This document shows, one piece after another, positions 7,549 to 16,848 of a DNA stretch of 59,221 nt. The notes beneath the pieces were generated by a model, which was not told the DNA's origin, did no database searches, and was given only the letters and a program-made list of their open reading frames with translations. Position 1 is the stretch's first letter. Each line of letters starts with the position of its first letter. The position numbers were made by a program, and so were the translations under genes. This DNA is from Cytobacillus gottheilii. GTDB lineage: Bacteria > Bacillota > Bacilli > Bacillales > Cytobacillaceae. Where the stretch lies: contig NZ_LT800494.1 of NCBI RefSeq assembly GCF_900166665.1, forward strand, positions 1,563,732 to 1,622,952, given 5' to 3'.

Positions 7549-8073
7549 TTGGCGGATAAAGAAAATAAAAAGCTTGAACAAAATCAAAAGGATAAACCGA
7601 TGTCTATAATGATGATGACGGTCTTAACAGGTTTGATTGGGGGAATTCTTTGGAGCGGTGTAGGGTATATTGCCAACGTATTTAATTTTACCGAAATTCC
7701 AGCAAATACAATCTTAGAGCCTTGGACAATAGGAGAATGGAAAGATGGCTGGTTAGGCATCATTATCTCGATTTTACTAATGGGAGCCATATCCATTGTG
7801 GCGGCTCTGCTTTATTATGCGATGTTAAGAAAATTTTACAGTATTTGGGTCGGGATCGGGTATGGAATTGTTTTATTTTTATTAGTTTTCCTCGTACTGA
7901 ACCCGATTTTTCCTGGGATTCCTCCATTCGGGGAGCTTGAGCGGAATACAATTATAACTTCTGGCTGTTTATATATCTTGTATGGTGTATTTGTTGGTTA
8001 TTCTATATCTTATGAAACTAGCGAGCTTAGAAAAATGGAGCAAAAGGCAGAGGAAGCCGATGCACAAAGCTAG
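7549..8073 (+). CDS. yqhR: Integral membrane protein YqhR
   Basis: 174-residue protein with four predicted membrane segments: SIMMMTVLTGLIGGILWSGVGYI, GWLGIIISILLMGAISIVAALLYY, WVGIGYGIVLFLLVFLVLN and the last around IITSGCLYILYGVFVGYSI. Hydrophilic, charged tails flank them. This is the YqhR family, of unknown role, at its usual position before aroQ. The start is the TTG at 7549, six bases after GGAGGTG; the ATG at 7534 lies inside the ribosome binding site. It is followed by a hairpin terminator. Confidence 0.85.
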   Translation: MADKENKKLEQNQKDKPMSIMMMTVLTGLIGGILWSGVGYIANVFNFTEIPANTILEPWTIGEWKDGWLGIIISILLMGAISIVAALLYYAMLRKFYSIWVGIGYGIVLFLLVFLVLNPIFPGIPPFGELERNTIITSGCLYILYGVFVGYSISYETSELRKMEQKAEEADAQS

Positions 8074-8098
8074 GTCGCATAAGCCTTTTAAAAGAAAA

Positions 8099-8135
8099 TA
8101 ATCTGTCCTGATGCCTTCGGGACAGATCGATTTTT
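8099..8135 (+). terminator. Terminator of yqhR
   Basis: ATCTGTCC (8101-8108) pairs with GGGACAGAT (8119-8127), followed by CGATTTTT. Confidence 0.8.
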
Positions 8136-8298
8136 CGTTCTTACCCGGACTTGCCTGTAATCGCATATAAATTGACATCTTATCATTTCAATGAAAGTAT
8201 CGGTATTCCTTCGTGCTTCAAACTTTCTTTTTTATTCAATTGCCATAATTGTGATAAAATAAAGATGTTGTATAAATTGTTTGGCAGAGGTGTAAGGA

Positions 8299-8730
8299 AT
8301 GAAGAAAATACTGTTGCTGAATGGGCCGAATCTAAATATGCTTGGCAAAAGAGAACCTGGCATTTATGGTTCTGTTACTCTTTTACAAATAGAGGAGCAA
8401 ATAAAAGAGGCGGCAGCAAAGCATGGAGCAGAATTGTCTGCGTTTCAGTCCAATCATGAAGGAGCTTTAATTGATAAGCTGCAGGAAGCAAACGCCTCTG
8501 AATATACAGGTGTTATTTTTAATCCTGGTGCCTTTACGCATTATAGTTATGCACTTAGGGACGCCATTGCAGGAATACAAATTCCTGTTGTAGAAGTACA
8601 TATTTCAAACATCCATGCGAGAGAAGAGTTCCGTCATAAGTCTGTACTTGCACCTGTCAGTAAAGGGCAGATTGCTGGTTTAGGGGTTAAAGGCTATGAA
8701 TTGGCACTTCTTGCGTTATTGGAATTGTAA
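8299..8730 (+). CDS. aroQ: Type II 3-dehydroquinate dehydratase
   Basis: 143-residue type II dehydroquinase, which converts 3-dehydroquinate to 3-dehydroshikimate in the shikimate pathway; the enzyme is normally a cytoplasmic dodecamer. Family motifs: [20 protein letters not shown] (with Arg18 and the catalytic-type Tyr23), [31 protein letters not shown], and [18 protein letters not shown], with the catalytic His. AGAGGTGTAAGGA lies before the ATG. It overlaps no gene but is only 13 bases from yqhT; aroQ, yqhT and efp form a conserved Bacillus cluster (yqhS-yqhT-efp). Confidence 0.96.
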   Translation: MKKILLLNGPNLNMLGKREPGIYGSVTLLQIEEQIKEAAAKHGAELSAFQSNHEGALIDKLQEANASEYTGVIFNPGAFTHYSYALRDAIAGIQIPVVEVHISNIHAREEFRHKSVLAPVSKGQIAGLGVKGYELALLALLEL

Positions 8731-8743
8731 AGGAGAGAGAAAC

Positions 8744-9805
8744 ATGGGGAAAATTGAAAAATTACGTTCAAAGTTTAGTGAATTGGGTATAGACGGAATG
8801 CTGATTACAAGTTCATATAATCGCCGCTATATGTCTGGTTTTACAGGAAGTGCTGGCGTTGTATTAATCAGTCAGGAAAAGGCACTGTTTATTACTGATT
8901 TCCGTTATGTTGAACAAGCAGGCAAGCAATGCGAAGGCTATGAGATTGTTCAGCATACTGGTGTGATCCCAGCTGAGGTAGAAGAACAGGTGAAGAAGCT
9001 GGGAATTTCAAAACTTGGATTTGAACAGGACTATGTTTCATTTGCTAGCTTTAAAACGTATGAAAAAGCTGTTTCTGCGGAACTTGTACCGATTTCCGGT
9101 GTTATTGAAAAGTTGCGCTTGATTAAGGATGCATCTGAGATTAAGATATTAAAGGAAGCTGCGAAGATCGCAGATGATGCTTTTTCGCATATATTAAACT
9201 TCATTAAGCCAGGCAAGACGGAAATTGAGGTTTCGAATGAGCTGGAATTCTTTATGAGAAAAGCTGGTGCTACTTCTTCTTCTTTTGATATTATTGTTGC
9301 TTCAGGATACCGTTCAGCTTATCCGCATGGTGTGGCAAGTGATAAAGTCATTGAAAGTGGTGATTTTGTCACAATGGATTTTGGTGCACTGTATAACGGC
9401 TATATTTCAGATATCACTCGTACAGTTGCTGTTGGACAGCCATCAGATCAGCTCGCAGAAATCTATAACGTGGTTTTAGAAGCACAATTAAAAGGAATGA
9501 ATGGAATTAAGCCAGGTCTCACTGGAAAACAAGCTGATGCCTTAACTCGTGATCATATTACTGAAAAAGGCTTTGGCGAATACTTTGGTCACTCAACAGG
9601 TCATGGAATCGGTCTTGAAGTGCATGAAGGCCCAGGACTTTCCAGTAAATCAGAAGTAGTTTTAGAGCCGGGTATGGTTGTAACAGTAGAACCGGGAATT
9701 TACATTCCAGGCGTAGGCGGCGTTCGTATTGAAGATGATACGATTATTACAGCTGATCATAATGAATCGCTTACTCATTCTAAAAAAGATTTAATTATTT
9801 TGTAA
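8744..9805 (+). CDS. yqhT: M24 family Xaa-Pro aminopeptidase YqhT
   Basis: 353-residue metallopeptidase of the M24 (aminopeptidase P/prolidase) family, the same length as B. subtilis YqhT. The N-terminal creatinase-like domain covers about 1-125. The C-terminal pita-bread domain carries the five metal ligands: [17 protein letters not shown] (two Asp), [14 protein letters not shown] (His), [11 protein letters not shown] (Glu) and GVRIEDD (Glu). It should remove an N-terminal residue in front of proline. Start chosen at the ATG at 8744 after AAGGAGAGAGAA; upstream in-frame codons run inside aroQ. The efp gene follows 22 bases later, a pairing of interest because EF-P resolves stalling at polyproline. 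Confidence 0.93.
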   Translation: MGKIEKLRSKFSELGIDGMLITSSYNRRYMSGFTGSAGVVLISQEKALFITDFRYVEQAGKQCEGYEIVQHTGVIPAEVEEQVKKLGISKLGFEQDYVSFASFKTYEKAVSAELVPISGVIEKLRLIKDASEIKILKEAAKIADDAFSHILNFIKPGKTEIEVSNELEFFMRKAGATSSSFDIIVASGYRSAYPHGVASDKVIESGDFVTMDFGALYNGYISDITRTVAVGQPSDQLAEIYNVVLEAQLKGMNGIKPGLTGKQADALTRDHITEKGFGEYFGHSTGHGIGLEVHEGPGLSSKSEVVLEPGMVVTVEPGIYIPGVGGVRIEDDTIITADHNESLTHSKKDLIIL

Positions 9806-9827
9806 TGAAAATTGGAGGATTTTTTGC

Positions 9828-10385
9828 ATGATTTCAGTAAATGACTTTCGTACAGGATTGACTATTGAAGTAGATAACGGCATTTGGCGCGTACTGGATT
9901 TCCAGCATGTTAAGCCAGGGAAAGGTGCTGCTTTTGTTCGTTCAAAGCTTAGAAACCTGCGTACAGGTGCGATCCAGGAAAAAACATTCCGTGGAGGAGA
10001 AAAAGTAGCAAAAGCACAAATTGATAACCGTAAAATGCAATATTTATATGCAAATGGTGATCAGCATGTGTTCATGGACAATGAATCATATGAGCAGATC
10101 GAACTTCCTGCAACTTCAATTGAGTACGAATTGAAGTTCTTGAAAGAGAACATGGAAATTCATATTATGATGTTCCAAGGCGAATCTCTTGGAATTGAAC
10201 TGCCAAATACAGTTGAGCTTGTTGTAACTGAAACAGAGCCAGGCATTAAAGGGGATACTGCTTCAGGCGGTACAAAGCCAGCAATTATGGAGACGGGTTT
10301 AAGTGTTCAAGTGCCATTCTTCATTAACGAAGGTGACAAACTGATCATTAATACAACTGATAGTTCTTACGTATCTCGTGCATAA
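9828..10385 (+). CDS. efp: Elongation factor P
   Basis: 185-residue EF-P, which binds stalled ribosomes between the P and E sites and promotes peptide bonds at consecutive prolines. Three beta-barrel domains are expected for this length. The exposed loop [14 protein letters not shown] has Lys32, the residue that carries 5-aminopentanol in B. subtilis. C-terminal signatures are [20 protein letters not shown] and [33 protein letters not shown] precedes the ATG. It is the last gene before a bidirectional terminator. Confidence 0.97.
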   Translation: MISVNDFRTGLTIEVDNGIWRVLDFQHVKPGKGAAFVRSKLRNLRTGAIQEKTFRGGEKVAKAQIDNRKMQYLYANGDQHVFMDNESYEQIELPATSIEYELKFLKENMEIHIMMFQGESLGIELPNTVELVVTETEPGIKGDTASGGTKPAIMETGLSVQVPFFINEGDKLIINTTDSSYVSRA

Positions 10386-10400
10386 TCATTAGCATCATAC

Positions 10401-10436
10401 AAAAATCCCGAGGGTTATTTGCCCTCGGGATTTTCT
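10401..10436. terminator. Bidirectional terminator between efp and the SIMPL gene
   Basis: AAAATCCCGAGGG (10402-10414) and CCCTCGGGATTTT (10422-10434) form a perfect stem, with a T-run on each strand. Confidence 0.9.
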
Positions 10437-10441
10437 GTTTA

Positions 10442-11107
10442 TTAGAAATAAGAAAACTCTGCGATAACAATGCTTTTTATTGTTAATTCTCCCGCCTGAA
10501 TTGGAACTGCTTCCGCTTTAGCCATTAGACCAGTACTGCTGAAAGGGGTTATTCCATCAGTTTGTAATTGTTCGGAGACACGCAGCGGTGTTTGATTCAA
10601 TTGAACACCCATGCTCCTGGCAATAGCTTCTGCTTTCTCAACAGCATTAAATACGGCAATGGAAAGTGCTTGCTGCTTATAGGCATTTGGGGGTGAAGAA
10701 GTAAACTGAATGCTGTTCACTAAGTTTGCACCGTTCTGTACAGCGGCATCAACAATTTCTCCTGTCTTTTCCAATTCCTTTACTGTAATCTGCAGAAGGT
10801 GCTCAACTTGATAGCCCCGCAAAATTTGAGTGCCTTCATGATAGTCATAAACAGGGAATACTTGATAACTTGCCGTTTGGATCTGTTTTTCAGGAATGCC
10901 AAGCTCTTTAAGCCCATTTAATATATTTGTTATCTTAGCTGTGCTGAGCGCTTGAGCCTCATTTAGTGTCTTCTGTTCCTCCCTTACGCCCAGTTGGATT
11001 TGCGCCTCGGTCGGCTGTATTCTCCATTCTCCCACGCCGACAACCGTTATTCGTTTCTTTGAAGCAAAATGTCCAGTTTCCCGATAAAATGATTGTCCGT
11101 ATACCAT
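10442..11107 (-). CDS. SIMPL domain (DUF541) protein
   Basis: 221-residue SIMPL/DUF541 protein. Diagnostic regions: ITVVGVGEWRIQPTEAQIQLGV, the helix with LNEAQALSTAKITNILNGLKELGI, IQTASYQVFPVYDY, RGYQVEHLLQITVKELEKTGEIVDAAVQNGANLVNSIQF and the C-terminal KAEAIARSMGV. Unlike most family members (for example periplasmic YggE) it has no signal peptide, so it may act in the cytoplasm or be attached otherwise. The role is unclear; some relatives have been linked to oxidative stress. TGGAGGAGAGAG precedes the ATG. It converges with efp. Confidence 0.85.
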   Translation of the reverse strand: MVYGQSFYRETGHFASKKRITVVGVGEWRIQPTEAQIQLGVREEQKTLNEAQALSTAKITNILNGLKELGIPEKQIQTASYQVFPVYDYHEGTQILRGYQVEHLLQITVKELEKTGEIVDAAVQNGANLVNSIQFTSSPPNAYKQQALSIAVFNAVEKAEAIARSMGVQLNQTPLRVSEQLQTDGITPFSSTGLMAKAEAVPIQAGELTIKSIVIAEFSYF

Positions 11108-11313
11108 TCTCTCTCCTCCACTTGTGATGTATTGTTGGTCTTAACTATTTTATTCAGGGAGATGTCTTCGTTTTCCTTTAATGAATATCTTCTAATACGT
11201 CATATCTCTTTCCTCTGTTTGAGTCACAGCCTTCACATAAGAAGGATTGCCACGTTTAAAAATGTATGAACACTGCCTGTTCTTAATATCCACCTAAAAA
11301 AATTCAAACAAGG

Positions 11314-11341
11314 TCATAATGTCCACTCCGCAGCATACATT
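11314..11341 (+). promoter_or_regulatory. Sigma-E-type promoter of the spoIIIA operon
   Basis: TCATAAT (11314-11320), 13 bases, then CATACATT (11334-11341), which fits the sigma-E -10 consensus CATAnnnT. It lies 57 bases before spoIIIAA. The operon is known to be transcribed by sigma-E in the mother cell. The remainder of 11108-11313 shows no gene. Confidence 0.65.
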
Positions 11342-11398
11342 TAAAGTAATGAGAGCTAGTCCTATAGCTGTTGAAATTTTTAAAGGAGGCACTGCGTT

Positions 11399-12331
11399 AT
11401 GGAAAACATTCTAGCCTATTTGCCAAATAACATTTCAGATCATTGCAAACATATTCCTCCAGATCATTTATCACAGCTTGAAGAAATTCGCGTACGCATC
11501 CACCGTCCGCTGGAATTGACTTGGAAAGGTGAGACAAGCTTCTTGCCTTACATTGCTACACATGATGATGCTGTTCAGCTTTTAAATAAAATCAGTCACC
11601 ATTCGATTTATACATTAGAAGAAGAGTTGAAAAGGGGCTTTATTACAATAGAAGGCGGTCATCGAATTGGTCTTGCCGGGAAAGTCATTTTAGAAGGAGG
11701 GAAGGTGAAAGCGATAAGAGATATTTCTTCCTTCAATATTCGGATTGCTAAAGAACAGCTTGGTATTGCAGATAAGCTTATTCCTTTTATATATGACCGT
11801 GAGTGGAAGCATTCCATGATAATTGGTCCGCCGCAAACCGGAAAAACAACCCTTCTCCGTGATATAGCTAGAATCATTTCAAGCGGAGATCCTTCGGGAC
11901 GGTTTCATGCTCAAAAGGTTGGAATCGTTGATGAAAGATCCGAAATTGCCGGGAGTGTAAACGGAATTCCAGAAATGACTTTTGGGCACCGCCTGGATGT
12001 GCTCGATGGCTGTCCAAAGGCTGAAGGCATGATGATGATGATTCGGTCCATGAGCCCAGATGTATTAATTGTGGACGAGATAGGATCTCATGAAGATAAA
12101 GAAGCGATTATGGAAGCTGTAAATGCAGGAATTAAGCTGATTATGACAACCCATGGCACCTCTTTTGAAGAAATTAAACAGCGTCCAACCTTAGCACCGA
12201 TCCTTGAAGCCGGCATTTTTGAACGATTTATTGAATTGGATCGAAAACATGGACCAGGCGGAATTAAGAGCATTAAAGATGGACAAGGTTTACTAGTTAC
12301 ATCGGAAAAGCTGGCGATGTCAAAATGGTGA
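11399..12331 (+). CDS. spoIIIAA: Stage III sporulation protein AA (channel ATPase)
   Basis: 310-residue secretion-type ATPase of the GspE/VirB11-like class, the motor of the SpoIIIA-SpoIIQ channel that keeps the engulfed forespore alive and sigma-G active. Walker A is GPPQTGKT at residues 143-150; Walker B is DVLIVDEIG, with the following HEDKEAIMEAVNAGIKLIMTTHG. An AAAGGAGGCACT ribosome binding site precedes the ATG. It is the first gene of an eight-gene operon, and its end overlaps spoIIIAB by 7 bases. No oddities in length or motifs. Confidence 0.97.
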   Translation: MENILAYLPNNISDHCKHIPPDHLSQLEEIRVRIHRPLELTWKGETSFLPYIATHDDAVQLLNKISHHSIYTLEEELKRGFITIEGGHRIGLAGKVILEGGKVKAIRDISSFNIRIAKEQLGIADKLIPFIYDREWKHSMIIGPPQTGKTTLLRDIARIISSGDPSGRFHAQKVGIVDERSEIAGSVNGIPEMTFGHRLDVLDGCPKAEGMMMMIRSMSPDVLIVDEIGSHEDKEAIMEAVNAGIKLIMTTHGTSFEEIKQRPTLAPILEAGIFERFIELDRKHGPGGIKSIKDGQGLLVTSEKLAMSKW

Positions 12332-12840
12332 AAATCATTGGTGCTATTTTAATCATACTTGCTACCTCGTGGATTGGGTTTGAGGCGTCAAGGCATCTGA
12401 GTGAAAGACCGAGGCAGTTAAGGCAGCTGAAATCGGCTTTGCAGTCGCTGGATGCTGAAATTATGTATGGCCATACGCCCCTGCATGAAGCAGCAAGAAG
12501 GCTATCCGCTCAGCTATCAAATCCATTGGCTTCATTTTTTTCTTCATTTTCAAAGCGGTTAACAGAGACAGAGACGACTGTAAGAGACGCATGGGAGGAT
12601 TGTCTAAAAGAGATCTGGGGCAAGACGGCGTTAAAGCAAGGGGAATTTGAAATCATGAAGCAGTTTGGTGAGACGCTGGGCAGACATGACCGGATTTCTC
12701 AGCAAAAGCAGATTATGCTCGCACTGGCTCATTTGGAAAGAGAAGTCAACGATGCTCATGAAAAACAGGCGAAATATGAAAGAATGGCCAAAAGCTTCGG
12801 ATTTCTTTCTGGCCTGCTCATTATCATTTTATTAGTATAA
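12325..12840 (+). CDS. spoIIIAB: Stage III sporulation protein AB
   Basis: 171 residues with membrane segments at each end (IIGAILIILATSWIGFEAS at 4-22 and FGFLSGLLIIILLV at the C-terminus) and a helical cytoplasmic middle. The architecture resembles type II secretion F-like proteins, which SpoIIIAB is compared with. It sits in the mother cell membrane as part of the channel base. The start ATG overlaps the end of spoIIIAA (translational coupling); the GTG three bases on is an alternative. Confidence 0.95.
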   Translation: MVKIIGAILIILATSWIGFEASRHLSERPRQLRQLKSALQSLDAEIMYGHTPLHEAARRLSAQLSNPLASFFSSFSKRLTETETTVRDAWEDCLKEIWGKTALKQGEFEIMKQFGETLGRHDRISQQKQIMLALAHLEREVNDAHEKQAKYERMAKSFGFLSGLLIIILLV

Positions 12841-12898
12841 TACTTTTTTTACTTTTGAGGTAAGGAATCAAGAGGGCGAGAGCTTAGGAGGAGAAAAA

Positions 12899-13105
12899 AT
12901 GGGCTTGGAAGTTGATATTATTTTCAAAATTGCTGGTGTAGGGATTGTTGTTGCCTTTCTTCATACCATTCTTGATCAAGTTGGCAAAAAAGAATACGCC
13001 CAGTGGGTCACCTTATTTGGTTTTATTTATATTTTGTTTATGGTCGCATCCATTGTCGATAATTTATTTCAAAAAATTAAATCTGTCTTTCTATTCCAAG
13101 GCTAA
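12899..13105 (+). CDS. spoIIIAC: Stage III sporulation protein AC
   Basis: 68-residue membrane protein with two hydrophobic segments (IIFKIAGVGIVVAFLHTILDQV and WVTLFGFIYILFMVASIV). SpoIIIAC and SpoIIIAD are related small membrane components of the channel. TTAGGAGGAGAAAAA gives a very strong ribosome binding site before the ATG. A 58-base gap separates it from spoIIIAB. Confidence 0.95.
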   Translation: MGLEVDIIFKIAGVGIVVAFLHTILDQVGKKEYAQWVTLFGFIYILFMVASIVDNLFQKIKSVFLFQG

Positions 13106-13119
13106 GGGAGGCGGCTGCC

Positions 13120-13509
13120 ATTGAAATTCTTCAAATAGTCGGTCTTGGACTTGTTGCTACGTTCTTAGTTCTGATTGTAAAAGAGCAAAAGCCGAATTTT
13201 GCTTTTTTTATCGTTATGTTTGTCGGCTGCGCTATTTTTCTATTTTTAATTGACCAAGTTCATGCCATCATCATGATGATTGAAAAGATTGCTGTGAATG
13301 CAAATGTGAATATGGTCTATCTCGAAACGATTCTAAAGATCATAGGTATCGCTTATATTGCAGAATTCGCTTCGCAAATGACAAAAGATGCGGGGCAGGG
13401 AGCGATTGCCAGCAAGATTGAACTGGCAGGGAAGATTTTAATATTAGCAATGGCTATTCCGATTTTAACCGTTTTAATTGAAACAATTGTTCAAATGATT
13501 CCTAATTAG
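13120..13509 (+). CDS. spoIIIAD: Stage III sporulation protein AD, ATT start
   Basis: Membrane channel component. The conserved sequence begins EILQIVGLGLVATFLVLIVKEQKP and continues to ...AIPILTVLIETIVQMIP, 129 residues if translation starts at ATT 13120. That ATT lies 8 bases after AGGGAGG (13105-13111). No in-frame ATG, GTG or TTG exists between the preceding in-frame stop (13078-13080) and the conserved region; the first ATG (13216) would delete the first membrane segment. The TTG at 13121 is out of frame. ATT is a known rare start (infC), so this is either true AUU initiation or a base-call error. Otherwise normal in content and operon position. Confidence 0.9.
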   Translation: MEILQIVGLGLVATFLVLIVKEQKPNFAFFIVMFVGCAIFLFLIDQVHAIIMMIEKIAVNANVNMVYLETILKIIGIAYIAEFASQMTKDAGQGAIASKIELAGKILILAMAIPILTVLIETIVQMIPN

Positions 13510-13570
13510 CAATTGAGCTTTGCACCACTAGACGCAGCAATATTCGTATTTCCTTTAAAGAGGTGTCCAT

Positions 13571-14770
13571 ATGAAGCACTATATCCGGAACGTGTTGATG
13601 TTAAGCTTTTTTGCTTTCTTCATATTTAGTCCGAGTGTACAAGCCTCCCCACAAACAGACAATGCCGACGCGGCGATCCATGCTGAAGATTTGCTTGATG
13701 ACCAAATAGATTCTTTAAATCTTGATGAATTAAAGACGTTTTGGGAAGAGATCAGCACCACTTATGGAGGCTTTCTGCCAGAAAGTCAAAAAGGGAGTTT
13801 ATATGAGTTTATTAAAGGAGACAAGCAGTTTTCCTTCCAGGAATGGGCTAAAGGTGCTCTGAAGTTTGCCTTCCATGAATTGATTGTGAATGGAAAATTG
13901 CTCGGAACTTTAATTCTGTTAACGGTATTTAGCATGTTTTTGCAATCTCTGCAAAATGCCTTTGAACAAAGCACGATCAGCAAGGTTGCGTATGCGATTG
14001 TGTTTATGGTTCTTATGATTATTGCGTTAAATAGCTTTCATGTTGCTATGCAATATACAGAAGATGCGATTAGCACAATGATTTCTTTTATTATGGCACT
14101 GATCCCATTGCTGCTGGCGCTGATTGCAACATCGGGCGGGATTGTATCAGCAGCATTTTTTCATCCTGTAATTCTCTTTCTCATGAATATAAGCGGACTG
14201 CTCATTCAATATGTGATTTTGCCTCTGCTGTTATTGTCCACTATTTTAAGCATTGTCAGTGCTTTGTCTGATCAATATAAAGTAACGCAGCTGGCCAACT
14301 TATTGCGGAATTGGAGCATCGGGCTTCTTGGTCTGTTTTTAACCGTATTTTTAGGCGTTATTTCTGTACAGGGCGCCTCTTCAGCTGTAACAGATGGAAT
14401 CACGATAAAAACAGCCAAGTTTATTACTGGAAATTTTATTCCGGTTATTGGGCGAATGTTTACGGATGCAACAGATACAGTCATTAGTGCATCCGTGCTT
14501 TTGAAAAATACGGTCGGTATCGCAGGAGTGGCCATTTTAATCATTATTGCGGCATTTCCGGCAATCAAAATCTTAATGATTGCCTTCATTTACAAGTTTG
14601 CTGCAGCCATTCTCCAACCGCTTGGTGGTGGCCCGATTATCACTTGTCTGGACATTATCAGCAAAAGTGTCATTTATGTGTTTGCAGCATTGGCGGTTGT
14701 ATCTTTAATGTTTTTCCTTAGTTTAACCGTTATCATTGCCGCAGGAAATTTAACAATGATGATCCGGTAA
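13571..14770 (+). CDS. spoIIIAE: Stage III sporulation protein AE
   Basis: 399-residue polytopic membrane protein, the largest membrane subunit of the SpoIIIA channel. An N-terminal signal peptide is visible (hydrophobic MLSFFAFFIFSPSVQA followed by a cleavage-type ASP), then about 90 hydrophilic residues and seven or so membrane segments from residue 110 to the C-terminus. The conserved stretches IVFMVLMIIALNSFHVAM and GGGPIITCLDIISKSV are present. AAAGAGGTGTCCAT is the ribosome binding site. Length matches the family. Confidence 0.96.
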   Translation: MKHYIRNVLMLSFFAFFIFSPSVQASPQTDNADAAIHAEDLLDDQIDSLNLDELKTFWEEISTTYGGFLPESQKGSLYEFIKGDKQFSFQEWAKGALKFAFHELIVNGKLLGTLILLTVFSMFLQSLQNAFEQSTISKVAYAIVFMVLMIIALNSFHVAMQYTEDAISTMISFIMALIPLLLALIATSGGIVSAAFFHPVILFLMNISGLLIQYVILPLLLLSTILSIVSALSDQYKVTQLANLLRNWSIGLLGLFLTVFLGVISVQGASSAVTDGITIKTAKFITGNFIPVIGRMFTDATDTVISASVLLKNTVGIAGVAILIIIAAFPAIKILMIAFIYKFAAAILQPLGGGPIITCLDIISKSVIYVFAALAVVSLMFFLSLTVIIAAGNLTMMIR

Positions 14771-14781
14771 GGAGGCAGATG

Positions 14782-15393
14782 ATGGATTTTATTAAAGAAT
14801 GGATTACGAATATTATCCTGTTTATTCTCATTGCAACAGTCATAGATATGCTTCTGCCGAATACAAAGCTGCAGAAATACACAAAGATGGTTACCGGGCT
14901 CCTTTTAATCGCCATTATCCTTACTCCGATCCTGCAATTTATTTCGAAGGATTTCGAACAAGCCTTTGCTACAGTGCCCTCCTTCCAGGCTGTGAGTGAA
15001 AATAATATGGAAAATTCGATAGAAATGAAAAAAAAAGAAATACAAGCCTCACATGATGCATATATTTTAGAAAACATGGCTGTCCAACTGAAAATGGACG
15101 CAGAGGAGGAGTTGATGGCACAATACGGGCTGCAAATCGCTCATATCGAAATAGTATCTGAAGAAAAGGATGAAAACGACATTCCCGTCCTGCAGCAATT
15201 GATTGTTCAGTTGGAGCAGGCGCAGGAGGAAAGCGAGGCCGTTGAAGCGGTGGAGCCAGTAGATATAAATACAGGAAAACCGCTCCCTTCACGAACGGCA
15301 ACTAATGATGCAAAGGATATTGCAGCACTCCTTTCCGATTCCTGGGATGTAGATGGACGAATAATTGACGTATTGATGGAAGGGGGGGCATAA
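14782..15393 (+). CDS. spoIIIAF: Stage III sporulation protein AF
   Basis: 203 residues with two N-terminal membrane segments (WITNIILFILIATVIDMLL and MVTGLLLIAIILTPILQFI) and a soluble C-terminal ring-building-like domain. SpoIIIAF and SpoIIIAG-AH contribute domains to the channel in the intermembrane space. The start is set at the second of two adjacent ATGs because AAGGAGG (14769-14775) is 6 bases from it but only 3 from the first (14779). Confidence 0.95.
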   Translation: MDFIKEWITNIILFILIATVIDMLLPNTKLQKYTKMVTGLLLIAIILTPILQFISKDFEQAFATVPSFQAVSENNMENSIEMKKKEIQASHDAYILENMAVQLKMDAEEELMAQYGLQIAHIEIVSEEKDENDIPVLQQLIVQLEQAQEESEAVEAVEPVDINTGKPLPSRTATNDAKDIAALLSDSWDVDGRIIDVLMEGGA

Positions 15394-15399
15394 ACAGCA

Positions 15400-16053
15400 A
15401 TGGACAAAGACAAAGGGCCCATTACGTTGTTGAAAAAATGGCTCTCAAAGGAAAATCAGCCTGATAAAAAGCCTGGAAAATACCATTATTTACTGCTCGT
15501 TCTCCTTTTTGGCGCTGCCATCATGCTGGTAAGCAATATGTTTTTCAGTGAAGAAGAATCCACCTCAGAGCTGCCAGTATTCAATAACAGTGATGAGAAT
15601 AGCGAAGAGGAAGTTGCCGCATTTGGGCAAAAGCAGGGAGAAAGCACAGGTGCTATAACAGACTATGAAAAAATGTATGAATCTCAAATAAAAGAAGCAC
15701 TGGACACCATAGCGGGAGTTGATGATGTAGCAGTTGTTGTCAATGTGGATGCTACAGAGAAAAAGGTGCTTGAAAAAAATAGAACAACTCAGACTCAAAC
15801 AACAGACGAAACGGACCGTGAAGGCGGGAAGAGGGTTGTTGAGGATACATCAAAGGAAGAGCAGCTCGTCATCATCCGTGAAGGAGAAAAAGAGGTTCCT
15901 ATTGTCATTGAAACGAAAAAACCATCGATCAGAGGGGTTTTAATTGTTGCAAAGGGAGCCGAAAACATCCAAGTGAAAAAAATGATTATTGAAGCAGTAA
16001 CAAGAGCACTTGACGTGCCTAGCCATAGAGTATCTGTAATGCCTAAAAAATAA
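15400..16053 (+). CDS. spoIIIAG: Stage III sporulation protein AG
   Basis: 217 residues: a cytoplasmic N-terminus, one membrane segment (YHYLLLVLLFGAAIMLVSNMFF, about 28-49), an acidic linker and a ring-building motif domain (YEKMYESQIKEALDTIAGVDDVAVVVNVDATEKKVLEKN ... IRGVLIVAKGAENIQVKKMIIEAVTRAL). In B. subtilis SpoIIIAG forms a large oligomeric ring in the intermembrane space. The start follows GGGGGGGC by 11 bases, 6 bases after spoIIIAF. Confidence 0.96.
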   Translation: MDKDKGPITLLKKWLSKENQPDKKPGKYHYLLLVLLFGAAIMLVSNMFFSEEESTSELPVFNNSDENSEEEVAAFGQKQGESTGAITDYEKMYESQIKEALDTIAGVDDVAVVVNVDATEKKVLEKNRTTQTQTTDETDREGGKRVVEDTSKEEQLVIIREGEKEVPIVIETKKPSIRGVLIVAKGAENIQVKKMIIEAVTRALDVPSHRVSVMPKK

Positions 16054-16068
16054 GAGGAGGAATCATAG

Positions 16069-16626
16069 ATGTTATTAAAAAAACAAACGGTTTGGTTATT
16101 AACAATGTTAAGTTTAGTGGTGGTATTATCCGTGTATTACATTACATCCCCAGAACAAGGAAGTCAGGATCTTGCAGGTGTTGAAGAATCTGAAAATGTG
16201 GAAGAAACGGGGACTGCTGAAGAAGAAGCTGCAATGCAGGAGGAAAACGCAGATGCAACTGTTTCGACTGTAGAATCTGATGAAATGTTTGTTCAGCTTC
16301 GCCTGGATTTAGATGACCAAAGAAGCAAAGAAAAAGAAGCATTAACAGCGGTTGTGGCTTCTAGTGAAGCAACTACTGCTCAAATTAGCGAAGCTAAAGA
16401 TCAGATTGAGCAATTAAATGAAATTGCCACAAAAGAACATACATTAGAGATGCTGATTAAATCGATGAACTATGAAGATGTTCTTGTTCGCGCCGAGGGT
16501 GATGAAGTGAGAATTACGGTAAAAGCAGAAGAACAGTCGAAAGCAGCAGCAAATGAAATCATCCGTGCAGCGAATAACGAAATTGAAAACCTGGGAGCAG
16601 TAGCTGTAGAATTTCAAATGAAATAA
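16069..16626 (+). CDS. spoIIIAH: Stage III sporulation protein AH
   Basis: 185 residues: one N-terminal membrane segment (about 8-24), an acidic Glu/Ala-rich linker and a YscJ/FliF-like ring domain ending in AANNEIENLGAVAVEFQMK. SpoIIIAH binds SpoIIQ from the forespore side and so bridges the two membranes. AAGAGGAGGAATCATAG gives an ideal ribosome binding site. It ends the operon; a hairpin follows 8 bases later. Confidence 0.96.
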   Translation: MLLKKQTVWLLTMLSLVVVLSVYYITSPEQGSQDLAGVEESENVEETGTAEEEAAMQEENADATVSTVESDEMFVQLRLDLDDQRSKEKEALTAVVASSEATTAQISEAKDQIEQLNEIATKEHTLEMLIKSMNYEDVLVRAEGDEVRITVKAEEQSKAAANEIIRAANNEIENLGAVAVEFQMK

Positions 16627-16633
16627 ATGATAT

Positions 16634-16668
16634 GAAAGCAGCTGGCGGTTTCGTCAGCTGCTTTCTGT
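16634..16668 (+). terminator. Hairpin ending the spoIIIA operon
   Basis: GAAAGCAGCTG (16634-16644) and CAGCTGCTTTC (16655-16665) form a perfect 11-bp stem. The T-run is weak (CTTTCTG). Confidence 0.6.
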
Positions 16669-16848
16669 ATAAAAGATTAAATAGACACAGGTTCATAAGT
16701 GATTTTGCTAAAATCAATCTGTTAGGCAATCACAATATTAATAAAGTTAGCAGAAATACCTTAAAAATTTTTGTCTATTTATGATTTCATACTTCCACAA
16801 GGAATCAAGCTGTTCAATAGAGAAAATAATAAGAGAACAATAATACAG

